Positions 1-8,936 of a stretch of DNA of 64,000 bases are shown in pieces. A program made the translations under genes and the position numbers. Source of the DNA: Microlunatus parietis. Lineage in GTDB: Bacteria; Actinomycetota; Actinomycetes; Propionibacteriales; Propionibacteriaceae. The stretch is from NCBI RefSeq assembly GCF_013407955.1, contig NZ_JACCBU010000001.1, forward strand, positions 6,200,001 through 6,264,000, read 5' to 3'. Numbering within the stretch: the first letter of the stretch is position 1; each line of letters begins with the position of its first letter. Below the pieces are notes generated by a model that saw only the letters and a program-made list of their open reading frames with translations, made no database searches and had not been told where the DNA came from.

Positions 1-90
1 CTCTCTGACGACCTGTCCGACGCCGGGTTCGAGCTGGTCACCCCGGACGACGAGGACACTGCTGACAACGGTGGGCGGGCGGCCACGTAG
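1..90 (+). CDS. C-terminal fragment of an unidentified protein
   Basis: An open frame enters from the left edge and ends at a TAG at 88-90, giving the last 29 residues of a protein. The tail is acidic and Gly/Ala rich (SDDLSDAGFELVTPDDED and onward), looks disordered, and carries no recognisable motif. The stop codon overlaps the TAGGTT that I read as the -10 of the next gene. In other actinobacteria radical-SAM and DUF2344 proteins often lie upstream of the RNase E/G gene, but nothing in these 29 residues allows that assignment. Confidence 0.6.
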   Translation, partial: LSDDLSDAGFELVTPDDEDTADNGGRAAT

Positions 91-93
91 GTT
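88..93 (+). promoter_or_regulatory. -10 element of a leaderless promoter (PPOX gene)
   Basis: TAGGTT lies exactly six bases before the ATG at 100, the geometry of actinobacterial leaderless transcripts. No Shine-Dalgarno sequence fits in the gap. The same layout recurs at several other genes in this window. Confidence 0.45.
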
Positions 94-99
94 AGGCGC

Positions 100-726
100 A
101 TGGGGTGGACCGAGATCACCGACGTGGCTCAGCTCGAAGAACTGATCGGTACGCCGCTGCCGCGGGTCCGGGACAAGGTGCGGCCCGCCCTGCACGACGT
201 CGACCGAGCCTGGCTGGCCGCGGCGCCGTTCTGCCTGGTCGCGACGTCGGCCGTCGACGGCAGCTGCGACGTCTCGCCGAAGGGCGATCCCGCCGGGCAG
301 CTCGCGTACGTCATCGACGACAGGACCATCGCCGTCGCGGAACGCCCGGGCAACCGGCGCGCCGACGGCTACCGCAACATCCTGACCAACCCGCACGTCG
401 GCCTGATCTTCGTGCTGCCCGGCCGCACCGACACGCTGCGGGTCAACGGCCGGGCCCGGCTCGTCTCGGACGCCGACTTCTTCGACCGGATGGTGGTCAA
501 GGGACACCGCCCGGTGCTGGCGCTGGTGGTCGAGATCGACGAGATCTTCCACCACTGCAGCAAGGCCTTCCTGCGCTCGCGGCTCTGGGACGCCGAGACC
601 TGGAACCATGACGGCGTGCCGTCGCGGCCGGAGATCGCGAAGCTGCTGGAACGGCCCGAAGCCTCCCTCGAGGAACTGCGCAGTTACTATGGCGAGCGGT
701 ACGCCGACAAGCTGTACTCGTCCTGA
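100..726 (+). CDS. pyridoxamine 5'-phosphate oxidase (PPOX) family protein
   Basis: A 208-residue protein of the split-barrel FMN-binding PPOX superfamily, close to the MSMEG_1061-type group. Visible features are the early strand PFCLVATSAVDGSCDVSPKG (about residues 43-62), the NRRADGYRNILTNPHVGLIF stretch, the strand with GRTDTLRVNGRARLV (about 108-122), and the C-terminal FHHCSKAFLRSRLWD typical of this group. These proteins are soluble FMN- or F420-dependent oxidoreductases of mostly unknown substrate. The start is fixed by the leaderless -10 six bases upstream. It is monocistronic and co-directional with the RNase gene. The family is clear, the substrate unknown. Confidence 0.85.
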   Translation: MGWTEITDVAQLEELIGTPLPRVRDKVRPALHDVDRAWLAAAPFCLVATSAVDGSCDVSPKGDPAGQLAYVIDDRTIAVAERPGNRRADGYRNILTNPHVGLIFVLPGRTDTLRVNGRARLVSDADFFDRMVVKGHRPVLALVVEIDEIFHHCSKAFLRSRLWDAETWNHDGVPSRPEIAKLLERPEASLEELRSYYGERYADKLYSS

Positions 727-1014
727 CCGGATGCCGTGTCGCGTACGCCGGAAATCGGGAATCCGGTTGACTTGTGGAATACTGGGTGGTGTCCAGGGCG
801 CTCCAAGCGCCAGGACTCGACCGCCCGGTGCATCGAGGTGACAGCTCGAAACACCTGGTATGGGCACCTTCACCGCGACGCACGGCCCGGCTGTGGACCT
901 GGCCTGCGACCGCGGGAGGCACCCGGAGTCGACCACTGCAAGCTTTCGCAGCCCGGCCTCGGCCGGAGCAGCTGACGAGGTGGCACGTTCAAGGCGTGCC
1001 CTGAAGGAGTCTGG

Positions 1015-3762
1015 ATGCTCGAACATGAGCCCGACACGCATACCCCCGATGAGACCCTGTTCGGCGATTCGACGCCGGAGCAGGTGACCAAGCCGCCGAC
1101 CCGCCGCCGGCGGGCCGCGACCCGGCCGGCCGGCCCACCGACCCCGGCGCCGACGCTCGACCTGCCCACCGAGGCACCTGCCGCCGACACTCCGGCGACG
1201 GAGCCCGAGGTTGAGGCGAAGCCCGCACCGGCGAAGCGGGCGGCCAAGAAGACGACCTCCCGCCGGACCACCAAGAAGGCCGCCGCGGCCCCTGAGCCCG
1301 CCGAGCCGGCCGCTGCCGAGACCGCTCCGGCCGAAGCCGCCGTCGAAGCCCCTGCCGAGGCCCCTGCCGTCGAGGCACCGGTCGAGCAGGCCCCCGCAGC
1401 CGAGGCCGACGCGCCGAAGACAACCCGCCGCCGGACCAAGAAGGCCGCGGCCGAACCGGCCGAGAAGAAGCCCGCCCGGAAGCGGGCCAGCAAGAAGACC
1501 GCGGCCGCCGCCCCGGCTGCCGAGGAGCCCGCCGTGGCGCCGGAACCGGCCGCTGACGCGGCCGAGCCCGAGCAGTCGGTTGCGGCCGAGCCCGAGCAGC
1601 CGGTCATGGCGGCCGAGTCGCCCGCGGTCGAGCCGGTCGAGGAGGAGGCTCCGGTCGAGGAGCCGGCCGCCGAGGACGTACCGGCTGAGGCCGAGGCCGA
1701 GGCCGAGGCGTCCGCAGCCGAGGACGAGGCCGCCGAGGCTTCCACGGAGGCTCCGGCAACGGAGACCGCCGACCCGATCGCCGAGGCGGTCGCCGCGCTG
1801 CTCGGTCAGTCCGAGACGGCGCAGGAGGACGCGTCCGACGACGAGTCGGTCGACGACTCCGCGATGGACGATGATGACGTACCCGATGGTCATCGGCGCC
1901 GCCGGCGCCGCCGGGGCGGTCGCCGCCGCCGTCGCGGTGCCAGCGGTGACGGTGACGGTGACGACGAGGAGGTCACCGCGGAGGCCGACCCGTCGAAGGA
2001 GACCGCCGTGGAGCCGGCCGAGTCCGGCGACGCCGAGGCGGAGTCCGGTGACACCGAAGCCGAGGGCGACGGCAGCCGCCGCCGTCGGCGCCGCCGGCGC
2101 CGTCGCGGCGAGGACGGCGACGAGGGTTCGAGCTCCGGCTCGAGCGCCCGCAGCCGCCGCGACACCAAGTCCGAGGTGACCGGGATCGACGGCTCGACCC
2201 GGATGGAGGCGAAGCGGCAGCGCCGCCGGGAGGGCCGCGAGGCCGGCCGGCGCCGCGCCCCGATCCTCTCCGAGGCCGAGTTCCTGTCCCGCCGCGAGTC
2301 GGTCACCCGCATGATGGTGATCCGGCAGCGCGAGGACCTCACCCAGATCGCCGTCCTGGAGGACGACGTCCTGGTCGAGCACTACGTCGACCGCGAATCG
2401 GCGGCGTCGCTGATCGGCAACGTCTACCTCGGCCGGGTCCAGAACGTGCTGCCCTCGATGGAGGCCGCGTTCATCGACATCGGCCGCGGCCGCAACGCGG
2501 TGCTCTACGCGGGCGAGCTCGACTGGGACTCGTTCGGCGTGAGCGGCGACGACCGCAAGGTCGAGCGGGTGCTCAAGTCCGGCCAGACCGTGCTGGTCCA
2601 GGTCTCCAAGGACCCGGTCGGCGCCAAGGGCGCCCGGCTGACCAACCACGTGACGATCCCGGGCCGCTACATCGTGTACGCGCCCGGCGGTCACCTGTCC
2701 GGCATCTCCCGCAAGCTGCCCGACACCGAGCGGAAGCGGCTGAAGGACATCCTGGCCGACCTGGTGCCTGACGATGCCAGCGTCGTGGTCCGTACCGCCG
2801 CCGAGGGGGCCAGCGAGGACGAACTCGTCCGCGACGTCAACCGCCTCCGCGCGCAGTGGGAGGACATCGAGAAGAAGGTCAAGTCCGGCAGCGCGCCGCA
2901 GTTGCTGTACGGCGAGCCCGACCTGACCGTACGGATCGTCCGCGACCTCTTCACCGAGGACTTCGCCGAGCTGATCGTGCAGGGCAACGGCGGCACGACC
3001 GACGCGTACGACGTGATCCAGGCCTACGTCGGCCACGTCGCGCCGCACCTGGCCGACCGGATGAAGCGCTGGGAGGGCGACGAGAACAGCGACCTGTTCG
3101 CCGAGTTCCGGCTGGACGAGCAGATCGCGAAAGCCCTGGAGCGCAAGGTGTTCCTGCCGTCCGGCGGCTCGCTGATCATCGACCGTACCGAGGCGATGAC
3201 GGTGATCGACGTCAACACCGGCAAGTTCACCGGCAGCGGCGGCAACCTCGAGGCGACCGTCACCAGCAACAACCTGGAGGCGGCCGAGGAGATCGTCCGC
3301 CAGCTCCGGCTGCGCGACATCGGTGGCATCATCGTGATCGACTTCATCGACATGGTGCTGCCGAGCAACCGCGAACTGCTGTTGCGTCGGCTGGTCGAGT
3401 GCCTCGGCCGCGACCGGACCCGGCACCAGGTCGCCGAGGTGACCAGCCTCGGCCTGGTCCAGATGACCCGGAAGCGGATCGGCACCGGCCTGCTGGAGGC
3501 GTTCAGCACGCCCTGCCCACACTGCAGCGGCCGCGGGCTCGAGCTGCACGACGTGCCGGTCGAGTCCCAGGCGCAGCCCGACGGCGGCGCGCGCGAGCAG
3601 CACCGCGGCGGGGGTGGCAGCGGCGGCGGTGGCGGTCGCGGCCGTGGCGGCCGGTCCCGTTCCCGGGGCGGCAGCGGCGGCGGTGGCAACGGCAACCAGA
3701 ACGGCGCCGGCCACTCCGAGGGCGAGCAGAAGAGTGAGTCGAAGGCGGAGCAGCCCGCCTGA
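1015..3762 (+). CDS. rng: Rne/Rng family ribonuclease (RNase E/G)
   Basis: Endoribonuclease for rRNA maturation and mRNA decay, 915 residues. Residues 1-425 are low complexity: Ala/Pro/Glu/Lys repeats, then two Arg tracts near 295-308 and 355-364 that probably bind RNA. The S1 domain starts near 430 (VTRMMVIRQREDL, GNVYLGRVQNVLPSMEAAF). The DNase I-like catalytic part has IDRTEAMTVIDVNTGKFTG (about 722-740) and IVIDFIDM (about 774-781), which supply the metal-binding Asp residues. CPHCSGRG near 834 is the zinc link used for dimerisation. The C terminus is Gly/Arg rich with RGG-like repeats. GAAGGAG at 1003-1009 sits five bases before the ATG and decides the start. The long N-terminal extension is typical of actinobacterial RNase E. 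Confidence 0.97.
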   Translation: MLEHEPDTHTPDETLFGDSTPEQVTKPPTRRRRAATRPAGPPTPAPTLDLPTEAPAADTPATEPEVEAKPAPAKRAAKKTTSRRTTKKAAAAPEPAEPAAAETAPAEAAVEAPAEAPAVEAPVEQAPAAEADAPKTTRRRTKKAAAEPAEKKPARKRASKKTAAAAPAAEEPAVAPEPAADAAEPEQSVAAEPEQPVMAAESPAVEPVEEEAPVEEPAAEDVPAEAEAEAEASAAEDEAAEASTEAPATETADPIAEAVAALLGQSETAQEDASDDESVDDSAMDDDDVPDGHRRRRRRRGGRRRRRGASGDGDGDDEEVTAEADPSKETAVEPAESGDAEAESGDTEAEGDGSRRRRRRRRRRGEDGDEGSSSGSSARSRRDTKSEVTGIDGSTRMEAKRQRRREGREAGRRRAPILSEAEFLSRRESVTRMMVIRQREDLTQIAVLEDDVLVEHYVDRESAASLIGNVYLGRVQNVLPSMEAAFIDIGRGRNAVLYAGELDWDSFGVSGDDRKVERVLKSGQTVLVQVSKDPVGAKGARLTNHVTIPGRYIVYAPGGHLSGISRKLPDTERKRLKDILADLVPDDASVVVRTAAEGASEDELVRDVNRLRAQWEDIEKKVKSGSAPQLLYGEPDLTVRIVRDLFTEDFAELIVQGNGGTTDAYDVIQAYVGHVAPHLADRMKRWEGDENSDLFAEFRLDEQIAKALERKVFLPSGGSLIIDRTEAMTVIDVNTGKFTGSGGNLEATVTSNNLEAAEEIVRQLRLRDIGGIIVIDFIDMVLPSNRELLLRRLVECLGRDRTRHQVAEVTSLGLVQMTRKRIGTGLLEAFSTPCPHCSGRGLELHDVPVESQAQPDGGAREQHRGGGGSGGGGGRGRGGRSRSRGGSGGGGNGNQNGAGHSEGEQKSESKAEQPA

Positions 3763-4498
3763 TCAACCCCCGGATCGGGGAACGCCGGCCGTTCGGGTCG
3801 AACAGCGTTCCCCGATCATGGCGGTTGCCGAAGTTGCGCAAGGCATGATCACGAAGGTCGGTCGAACCGCCCAGCTGGGCCGCGGCGGCGACCTGCAGCG
3901 ACAGCGTCGCGCGGTGCACCATCGCTCGCCGGAGCACCTCGGCCGAGCAGAGCGGAGCGATCGCGTCGGCGCCGTGAAACCCGATCAGCGGTGCGACATC
4001 GATCGCCGGATCACCGACGCAGGCATGATCAAGATCGAACGCTCCGGCGACCCGTCCGCCGTCGGCCCAGAGCAGGTTGTGCGGCCCGAAGTCGCCATGG
4101 CACACGGCCGGGCCGGCGTCCTGCTCGATGATCAGCACGGCGAACCCGTCGAGCACCGCGCGGTAGGCCGCTCCCCGTACCTCATCGAGGGCTGATGGAT
4201 CCGCCCGTCCCGGGACTCTGGTGATCAGCACCGCCGACCAGCGATCCCGGTGCAGCGGGCCGTCCAGCAGGCGGGGGAGTGGGACCGGGAGCCCGTGCTC
4301 GTCGAGCGTCCGCAGGATCCCCGCCTCGCGTTCCGTACGCTCCGCGAACCCGGCGCCCGTCGTGATCCTGGCGATCGGCCCGTCGTTCGGCGTGATCACC
4401 GTGTGGAACGCCCCCGACGTGATCAAGGCCCCGGTCCAGTCGATGTCCGGCCAGCGCTCCGACGCGAACGTACGGAGTTCGGGCGCCGACTCGTCCAT
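3503..4498 (-). CDS. aminoglycoside phosphotransferase (APH) family protein, 3' end runs on
   Basis: Kinase-fold phosphotransferase. The catalytic (Brenner-like) loop is CHGDFGPHNLLW at residues 133-144 and the metal-binding segment is FDLDHACVGDPAIDVA at 154-169. The N lobe (residues 1-95) is short and Arg-rich. ATG at 4498 is chosen because homology starts there; the open frame upstream is low complexity. Recognisable protein ends near residue 225-240 (about base 3780-3830), the usual size for small APH proteins, but no in-frame stop occurs there. The frame continues 260 bases antisense to the RNase gene as an Arg-rich tail, which is probably not native. Either a stop was lost or a frameshift lies near the 3' end. 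The substrate cannot be inferred. Confidence 0.8.
   Translation of the reverse strand: MDESAPELRTFASERWPDIDWTGALITSGAFHTVITPNDGPIARITTGAGFAERTEREAGILRTLDEHGLPVPLPRLLDGPLHRDRWSAVLITRVPGRADPSALDEVRGAAYRAVLDGFAVLIIEQDAGPAVCHGDFGPHNLLWADGGRVAGAFDLDHACVGDPAIDVAPLIGFHGADAIAPLCSAEVLRRAMVHRATLSLQVAAAAQLGGSTDLRDHALRNFGNRHDRGTLFDPNGRRSPIRGLIRRAAPPSTHSSARPRSGRRRSGCRCHRRRCRPGNGTGRHGRDRHRRRCHPRRGAARARRRRAAPGTRPARRAARARGRCSVGRAC
3773..3817. terminator. perfect 13-bp inverted repeat between convergent genes
   Basis: GATCGGGGAACGC at 3773-3785 is repeated in perfect inverted form at 3805-3817 with a 19-base loop. It begins 11 bases after the RNase stop codon and sits at the 3' end of the convergent phosphotransferase, so it can act on both strands. 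There is no T tract, as is common for actinobacterial terminators. Confidence 0.65.
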
Positions 4499-4556
4499 CC
4501 GTGCATCCTCCCATCGCCAGTCCGGCGGCGGCCAGGCATCGGTCCGCTGCAGTCGG

Positions 4557-6044
4557 TCAGGTGTTCGGCGTCGCAGCGGTCCACACAGCGTGGGCGAACG
4601 AGCCGCGACCAAGATCGAAAGTGCCGGAGTAGTTGGTGACCTGGACATCGCCGTGGGGTGATTTGAAGATCATCGTGTCCGGCTCGGGTTGTCGTCGCTG
4701 CCAACCCCCGAACGTGACCGCGCGGTGCTCCCGTTTTGCCAGTGGGGTCAGCTTGGCGACATCGGTCTGACCCGGCGGACCGTCCGATCGGTAGGTCTGG
4801 GTGTGATCGAATTCGAGTCGTCCGGTTGCGGTCGACCAGGGAAATCTGGAGCCGGGCCGGGCGAACCGTAGATACCGTTTGTGTCGGTCCGGGATTTCGT
4901 ACGCGTCGACCGGGGCCGGGGTGTCGTTGAGGTCGATCACCGGCACGACCTTGATCCGGTCGTGGCCGAGCCAGTCCTTGACGACACCTTTCAACGCGGG
5001 TCCGATGCCGGGCACCCGGCAGATCCCGTGCTCGTTCTCGAGGGTTTCGGCGGCGATGTGCACGACCAGCGTCGAGGTCGGCACCAGCAGGGCAGGGTCC
5101 AGCTTCGCCACGACCTGTTCGACGGCGGCCTTGAACACGGCTGCTTCGAAGTCGACGACCGGCTTCGGCTTATCCCGCAGGGACGGATGAACCTCGGACT
5201 CCTCCAGCGGCTCATCGTGGTCGCCGTCGATCGGCTGGACGGCTTCGGCGAACTCGGAGTCGAACAGGTCCGGCTGGCGAGCCTCGGCCAGCACCCGGGT
5301 CGCCTCCAACTCGTTGGCCAGCAGTGCCAGTCCGGCGGCACGCCGTTCGTCCGGGGTCCGATCATCGGGCGGTAGTGCGTCGGCGAGTTCCTGGATCCGG
5401 CCGAACAGCCGGATCGCGTCCGGCGGCTCCAACCGGGCGAAGATCGACTTCAAGCCTTCGTCGTTGGTCTGGGACAGCCACACCCCGAGCTGCTTCTTCC
5501 GTTCCGCAGCCTCCCGCTCCATTCGGTCCCCGTCGACCCGGGCAATCGCGGCTTCGGCGTAGTTCTGCAACTTCTGGTAGCCGACGCTTCCAGCGATTCC
5601 GGCGATCTCTTCGTCGATCTGTCGGGCCAGTTCCAGGGGAAGGTGGTGGGTCTTCCGGGCGAGGCTGCGGGCCTGCCAGCCCTCCACCTCGCACCGCATC
5701 GTCTTCTCCCAAACCAAGGGCATCCGGTGACGTAGGTCGAGCACCTCGCCGACCAAGCTGGTGCAGGCATGATCACTCTTCTTGATCTTGACCGCCAACT
5801 CCTCAAGGGCGAGGTCGTTCACCTCGGGCGTCCCCTCGCCACCGAGCCGCACCCCGCGTGGACCGCCGAGCAGTTTCAGTTCGTCGGGATGGATCGAGTC
5901 CGCCGAGTTCGCATCCGCCCACGCCGCGATCCAGGCCAACAGCAGATTCTCCGCCTCCACCTTGGCCCGCAGCGCATCTTCGGCGCCTTTGAGGATGTCG
6001 TCGGTCCCGTAACCGACGACCCGCTCCTCCAGCGCCTCGAACAT
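4557..6044 (-). CDS. DUF222 / HNH-signature protein (13E12 repeat family)
   Basis: A 495-residue member of the multicopy actinobacterial 13E12 family. The DUF222 helical region spans roughly residues 20-330. The C-terminal HNH-like segment has GRLEFDHTQTY, then LAKREHRAVTFGGW, matching the His and Asp of the HNH core. The paired zinc cysteines usually found just before the DH motif are missing: the equivalent stretch reads SRFPWSTATGR. The nuclease may therefore be metal-site defective or a variant. It starts at ATG 6044 and stands alone between a phosphotransferase and an acetyltransferase. Family members are often linked to mobile DNA, but no element ends are visible here. Confidence 0.9.
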   Translation of the reverse strand: MFEALEERVVGYGTDDILKGAEDALRAKVEAENLLLAWIAAWADANSADSIHPDELKLLGGPRGVRLGGEGTPEVNDLALEELAVKIKKSDHACTSLVGEVLDLRHRMPLVWEKTMRCEVEGWQARSLARKTHHLPLELARQIDEEIAGIAGSVGYQKLQNYAEAAIARVDGDRMEREAAERKKQLGVWLSQTNDEGLKSIFARLEPPDAIRLFGRIQELADALPPDDRTPDERRAAGLALLANELEATRVLAEARQPDLFDSEFAEAVQPIDGDHDEPLEESEVHPSLRDKPKPVVDFEAAVFKAAVEQVVAKLDPALLVPTSTLVVHIAAETLENEHGICRVPGIGPALKGVVKDWLGHDRIKVVPVIDLNDTPAPVDAYEIPDRHKRYLRFARPGSRFPWSTATGRLEFDHTQTYRSDGPPGQTDVAKLTPLAKREHRAVTFGGWQRRQPEPDTMIFKSPHGDVQVTNYSGTFDLGRGSFAHAVWTAATPNT

Positions 6045-6165
6045 GTGACGATTCTACCGCATTAATTCCCCAGGCACCAATAAAACAAGGGAATTCGAGG
6101 ACTAATCTGTTGGGTGCGCTGACCCTCGATGATCTTGATCCATTCCATCGATCCAGAGGATGATC

Positions 6166-6747
6166 ATGCCCATATTCAGGGTTCGCGACTATGCTTCGTC
6201 CGATCGGGATTCCTGGCTTCGCTGCCGCCTGCTCGGATTCTTCGAAACCGACTACTACGACGACGTCTGGACCGAACGACCCGACTACGAGCGGCCGGCA
6301 ATCCGGCTGGTCGCGGTCGACGGCGCAACGGTGATCGGAATTCTTGATCTTGTGGTCGACGGTGAGCTGGCCACGATCGAGACGGTCGTCGTCCATCCTG
6401 ATGCCCGGGGTCAGGGCATCGCTTCCGCCTTGCTGGGACAGGCGCTTCAACGGTTGCCGATCCAGGCCGGCAGGGTGGATGCCTGGACCCGGGAGGACCG
6501 CGCCGCCAACGCCTGGTATCGCCGGGCCGGCTTCCGCGAGGACCATCGCTACCTGCACGTCTATCTCGGACCGGGCGAGTCGCGAGCCGGCTTCTCGACT
6601 CCGGATGAACTGGATGGACCGATGCACGCGTTCCTGCACGCCCGAATCGAGGACGAGGATCGGCTCCGAGCCCGGTTCCGGCGCGTGTACGTGTGCCGCC
6701 GGTACGTCCTGGACACAGATCAGGGGCGGACCAGGACTCGGGGGTAG
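6166..6747 (+). CDS. GNAT family N-acetyltransferase
   Basis: A 193-residue acetyl-CoA-dependent N-acetyltransferase. The acetyl-CoA loop is visible in VVVHPDARGQGIASALLGQA (R-x-x-G-x-G/A type, about residues 70-89), followed by NAWYRRAGFRED, the classic beta5/alpha4 segment. An N-terminal RVRDYASSDRDSWLRCRLL helix and a C-terminal extension of about 50 residues complete it. Two ATGs occur at 6160 and 6166; CAGAGG at 6154-6159 is six bases before the second, so 6166 is preferred. That ATG is embedded in TGATCATG. The 3' end overlaps the convergent dehydrogenase by 28 bases. The acceptor substrate is unknown. Confidence 0.87.
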   Translation: MPIFRVRDYASSDRDSWLRCRLLGFFETDYYDDVWTERPDYERPAIRLVAVDGATVIGILDLVVDGELATIETVVVHPDARGQGIASALLGQALQRLPIQAGRVDAWTREDRAANAWYRRAGFREDHRYLHVYLGPGESRAGFSTPDELDGPMHAFLHARIEDEDRLRARFRRVYVCRRYVLDTDQGRTRTRG

Positions 6748-7766
6748 GTGCCGGACTGCATCAGGGTGAAGGCTTCGGTGATCTTGGTCAGGGGTTGCGG
6801 TGGCGAGACGAGGCGACCAAGATCAAGACGGTCTCCGTGCTCGGCCAGCCAGTCGACCGCCAGGCAGAACTCGTCCGGGGTGTAGTTGTGGACGCCGGTG
6901 AACCGGATCCGGCGGGTGACCAGGAGGGCGGGGTCGACGGTGACGGTTCCGGCGTCGAGGCTCACCGAACCGGCGCCGATCACCCGGCCGCCGAGATCGA
7001 CCGCCGTGAGGGCGTCGGCGAAGGCGGCCGGGCTGCCGGAGGCCTCCACCACGATCGGGTACGGACGCTCGGCACCGTCGTCCGGCACCGCGCCGGTCCC
7101 GGACAGCATCGCCAATCGCTGCTCCGACGGGTCCCGGACGACGACGGCGCAGCCGAGACCGGCCAGCATGGCGGCGCAATAGAGGCCGACCGCGCCGGCG
7201 CCGAAGATCAACACCGGCTCGTCGCCGGTCGGCGCGGCGGCCGTCACCACGGCCGCCGCGGTCGCCGTGGCGCAGCCGGCCGGGACCATGATCGAATCGT
7301 CGACCCGGTCGGGGATCCGGAGCACCGGGACACCGGGACTGATCCGGATCCGGGTGGCCAGGGTGCCGCTCGCGTACGGCGGCTCGGTGACCGAGGCGTG
7401 ACCGTACTTGAACAGGAATCGGCATTTCATGGTCAGCCCGGCTCGGCAGCGATCGCACCGGCCGCAGGATCTGATCATGGAGAGGACGACCCGGTCGCCG
7501 GCCCGGAGCGGATCACCGCGCAGGTCGGTCGCGCCGGGGTCCACCGCACTCACCCGGCCGACGCCCTCGTGTCCCAGCGCCGTCGCGGGCGGCGCCGACC
7601 GATGCCCGAGAACGGTGTGCAGATCCGATCCGCAGATCGCCGCCGCGGTCACGTCGACGTCGATCTCGCCAGCCGCCCGCGCGGGCAGCTCGATCCGACG
7701 CAGCTCGACCTTTCCCTGATCGAAGACGGCGACCTGGACGGATCCCGGCGCAGCGGCGTGCGTCAT
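6720..7766 (-). CDS. zinc-dependent alcohol dehydrogenase, phosphonate-catabolism type
   Basis: Medium-chain dehydrogenase of 348 residues. Catalytic zinc ligands lie in AICGSDLHT and LGHEGVG; the structural zinc site is the CGRCDRCRAGLTMKC cluster; the NAD-binding motif is FGAGAVGLYCA. The pattern KCRFLFKYGHAS with CATATAAAV resembles the TIGR03366 group (putative phosphonate-catabolism alcohol dehydrogenase), and the neighbours include PhnA, which supports that reading. It is transcribed with the LysR gene, which ends 113 bases upstream. A role in oxidising a hydroxyalkylphosphonate to the aldehyde is inference. The ATG at 7766 begins MTHAAAPGSVQVAVFDQG. Confidence 0.85.
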   Translation of the reverse strand: MTHAAAPGSVQVAVFDQGKVELRRIELPARAAGEIDVDVTAAAICGSDLHTVLGHRSAPPATALGHEGVGRVSAVDPGATDLRGDPLRAGDRVVLSMIRSCGRCDRCRAGLTMKCRFLFKYGHASVTEPPYASGTLATRIRISPGVPVLRIPDRVDDSIMVPAGCATATAAAVVTAAAPTGDEPVLIFGAGAVGLYCAAMLAGLGCAVVVRDPSEQRLAMLSGTGAVPDDGAERPYPIVVEASGSPAAFADALTAVDLGGRVIGAGSVSLDAGTVTVDPALLVTRRIRFTGVHNYTPDEFCLAVDWLAEHGDRLDLGRLVSPPQPLTKITEAFTLMQSGTYPRVLVRP

Positions 7767-7879
7767 CGGTGGTCCCCTCGTTCATGATCAGCATCGGCCG
7801 GTCGGCCTGCGCATCAGTCTGCCCAGGCGCCCGAGACCGGACAATGCACAATGAGCAATGAGGTGATCACGGAGGTTGA

Positions 7880-8788
7880 TCAACTGGGCGGCTTCAGCCC
7901 CGGACCGCCGTCGGCCGCCCAGGCCCGCAGGTGTTCGATCAGCGCCCGGGTGGCGGGAGTCACGTACCGCTGCGGCGAATGGACCAGGAAGAAGTGGTGC
8001 ACCGGGCGGGCGTCCTGCAGGGCCCGCACCTGCACCGAGCCCGCCTCGAGCCAGGCCTTCGCGGTGGTCTCCGGCACCAGGGAGACCCCGAGGCCGGCCG
8101 CGACCGCCTCGTTGACCGCGGTGGTGCCGCCCAGCTGGGCGACGACGCGCGGATCGTGATCTTCGAGCAGTTCCCGCATGATCTCCCAGGTCAGCGAGCC
8201 CTCCTCGCGGGCCACCTGGGGCAGGCCGGCGAAATCCTGCACCGTCAGCGGGTCCGGCAGCGTCATCGAGGAGGGGAACAGGACCACCAGGTTCTCGATG
8301 TAGAGGGACTCACTCTCCAGCTCACCCCACTCCGGCGGCCGCGGGGTGATCGCGAGCTCGGCCTCGTCCCGGTCGACTTGGCCGAGGACGTCCTCGGTGT
8401 TGCTCACCTGCATGCGTACGACGATGTCGGGGTGCCGTCGCTGGAAGTCGGCGACGATGCCCGGGATCACGTGGTTGCCGGCGCTGGCGGTCGCGGCCAG
8501 CCGCACCGTGCCGCGCTGCAGCCCGCGGAACTGCTGGATGACCTGTTCGGCCTCCTCGATGTCGGACAGGATGATGTTGATCCGCTCGTAGAGCGCGAGC
8601 CCGGCCTCGGTGAGCGCGATCCCGGGCCGCGACCGGATGAACAGCGGCACCCGGTAGTGCTCCTCCAACTTCCGGATCTGGTTCGACACGTGCGGTTGCG
8701 AGGTGTAGACCTCCTTCGCCGCGACGGAGAACGACAGATTACGGGCGACGGCGCGGAAGATCTCCAGCTGCTGCAACGTCACGGCCAT
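7880..8788 (-). CDS. LysR family transcriptional regulator
   Basis: A 302-residue LTTR. The N-terminal winged helix is evident (LQQLEIFRAVARNLSFSVAA, then SQPHVSNQIRKLEEHYRVPL at about residues 30-49), followed by FIRSRPGIALTEAGLALYERI and a periplasmic-binding-like effector domain from about residue 90. It is divergent from the ABC importer operon with a 148-base shared intergenic region, and lies upstream of the alcohol dehydrogenase on the same strand. It is therefore the likely local activator of the phosphonate genes. The effector is unknown; an intermediate such as 2-aminoethylphosphonate or phosphonoacetate would fit by analogy with PhnR-type LTTRs. Confidence 0.92.
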   Translation of the reverse strand: MAVTLQQLEIFRAVARNLSFSVAAKEVYTSQPHVSNQIRKLEEHYRVPLFIRSRPGIALTEAGLALYERINIILSDIEEAEQVIQQFRGLQRGTVRLAATASAGNHVIPGIVADFQRRHPDIVVRMQVSNTEDVLGQVDRDEAELAITPRPPEWGELESESLYIENLVVLFPSSMTLPDPLTVQDFAGLPQVAREEGSLTWEIMRELLEDHDPRVVAQLGGTTAVNEAVAAGLGVSLVPETTAKAWLEAGSVQVRALQDARPVHHFFLVHSPQRYVTPATRALIEHLRAWAADGGPGLKPPS

Positions 8789-8839
8789 GGGCCGACCCTA
8801 CTCGACGCAATCCGTTATCCCCCTATCACCAAGGCCGCA

Positions 8840-8868
8840 TTGACGCTCTCCGCGGCCGCTCGAATACT
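8840..8868 (+). promoter_or_regulatory. sigma70-type promoter of the phosphonate importer operon
   Basis: TTGACG (8840-8845) and AATACT (8863-8868) are separated by exactly 17 bases. The promoter faces the binding-protein gene, leaving a leader of about 60 bases. The AT-richer stretch GTTATCCCCCTATCACC upstream, between here and the lysR start, is the most likely place for the LysR operator. Confidence 0.6.
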
Positions 8869-8936
8869 CATGATCAACGCCGCTGGTCCCGGGCCGCCGA
8901 GGGAATGATCACAGTCACCGCCGATAGGAATTGATC

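Noticed and set aside
1100..2150. Repeats in the 5' part of RNase E/G as a separate element
   Set aside because: They are in frame and encode the Ala/Pro/Glu/Lys/Arg-rich extension normal for actinobacterial RNase E.
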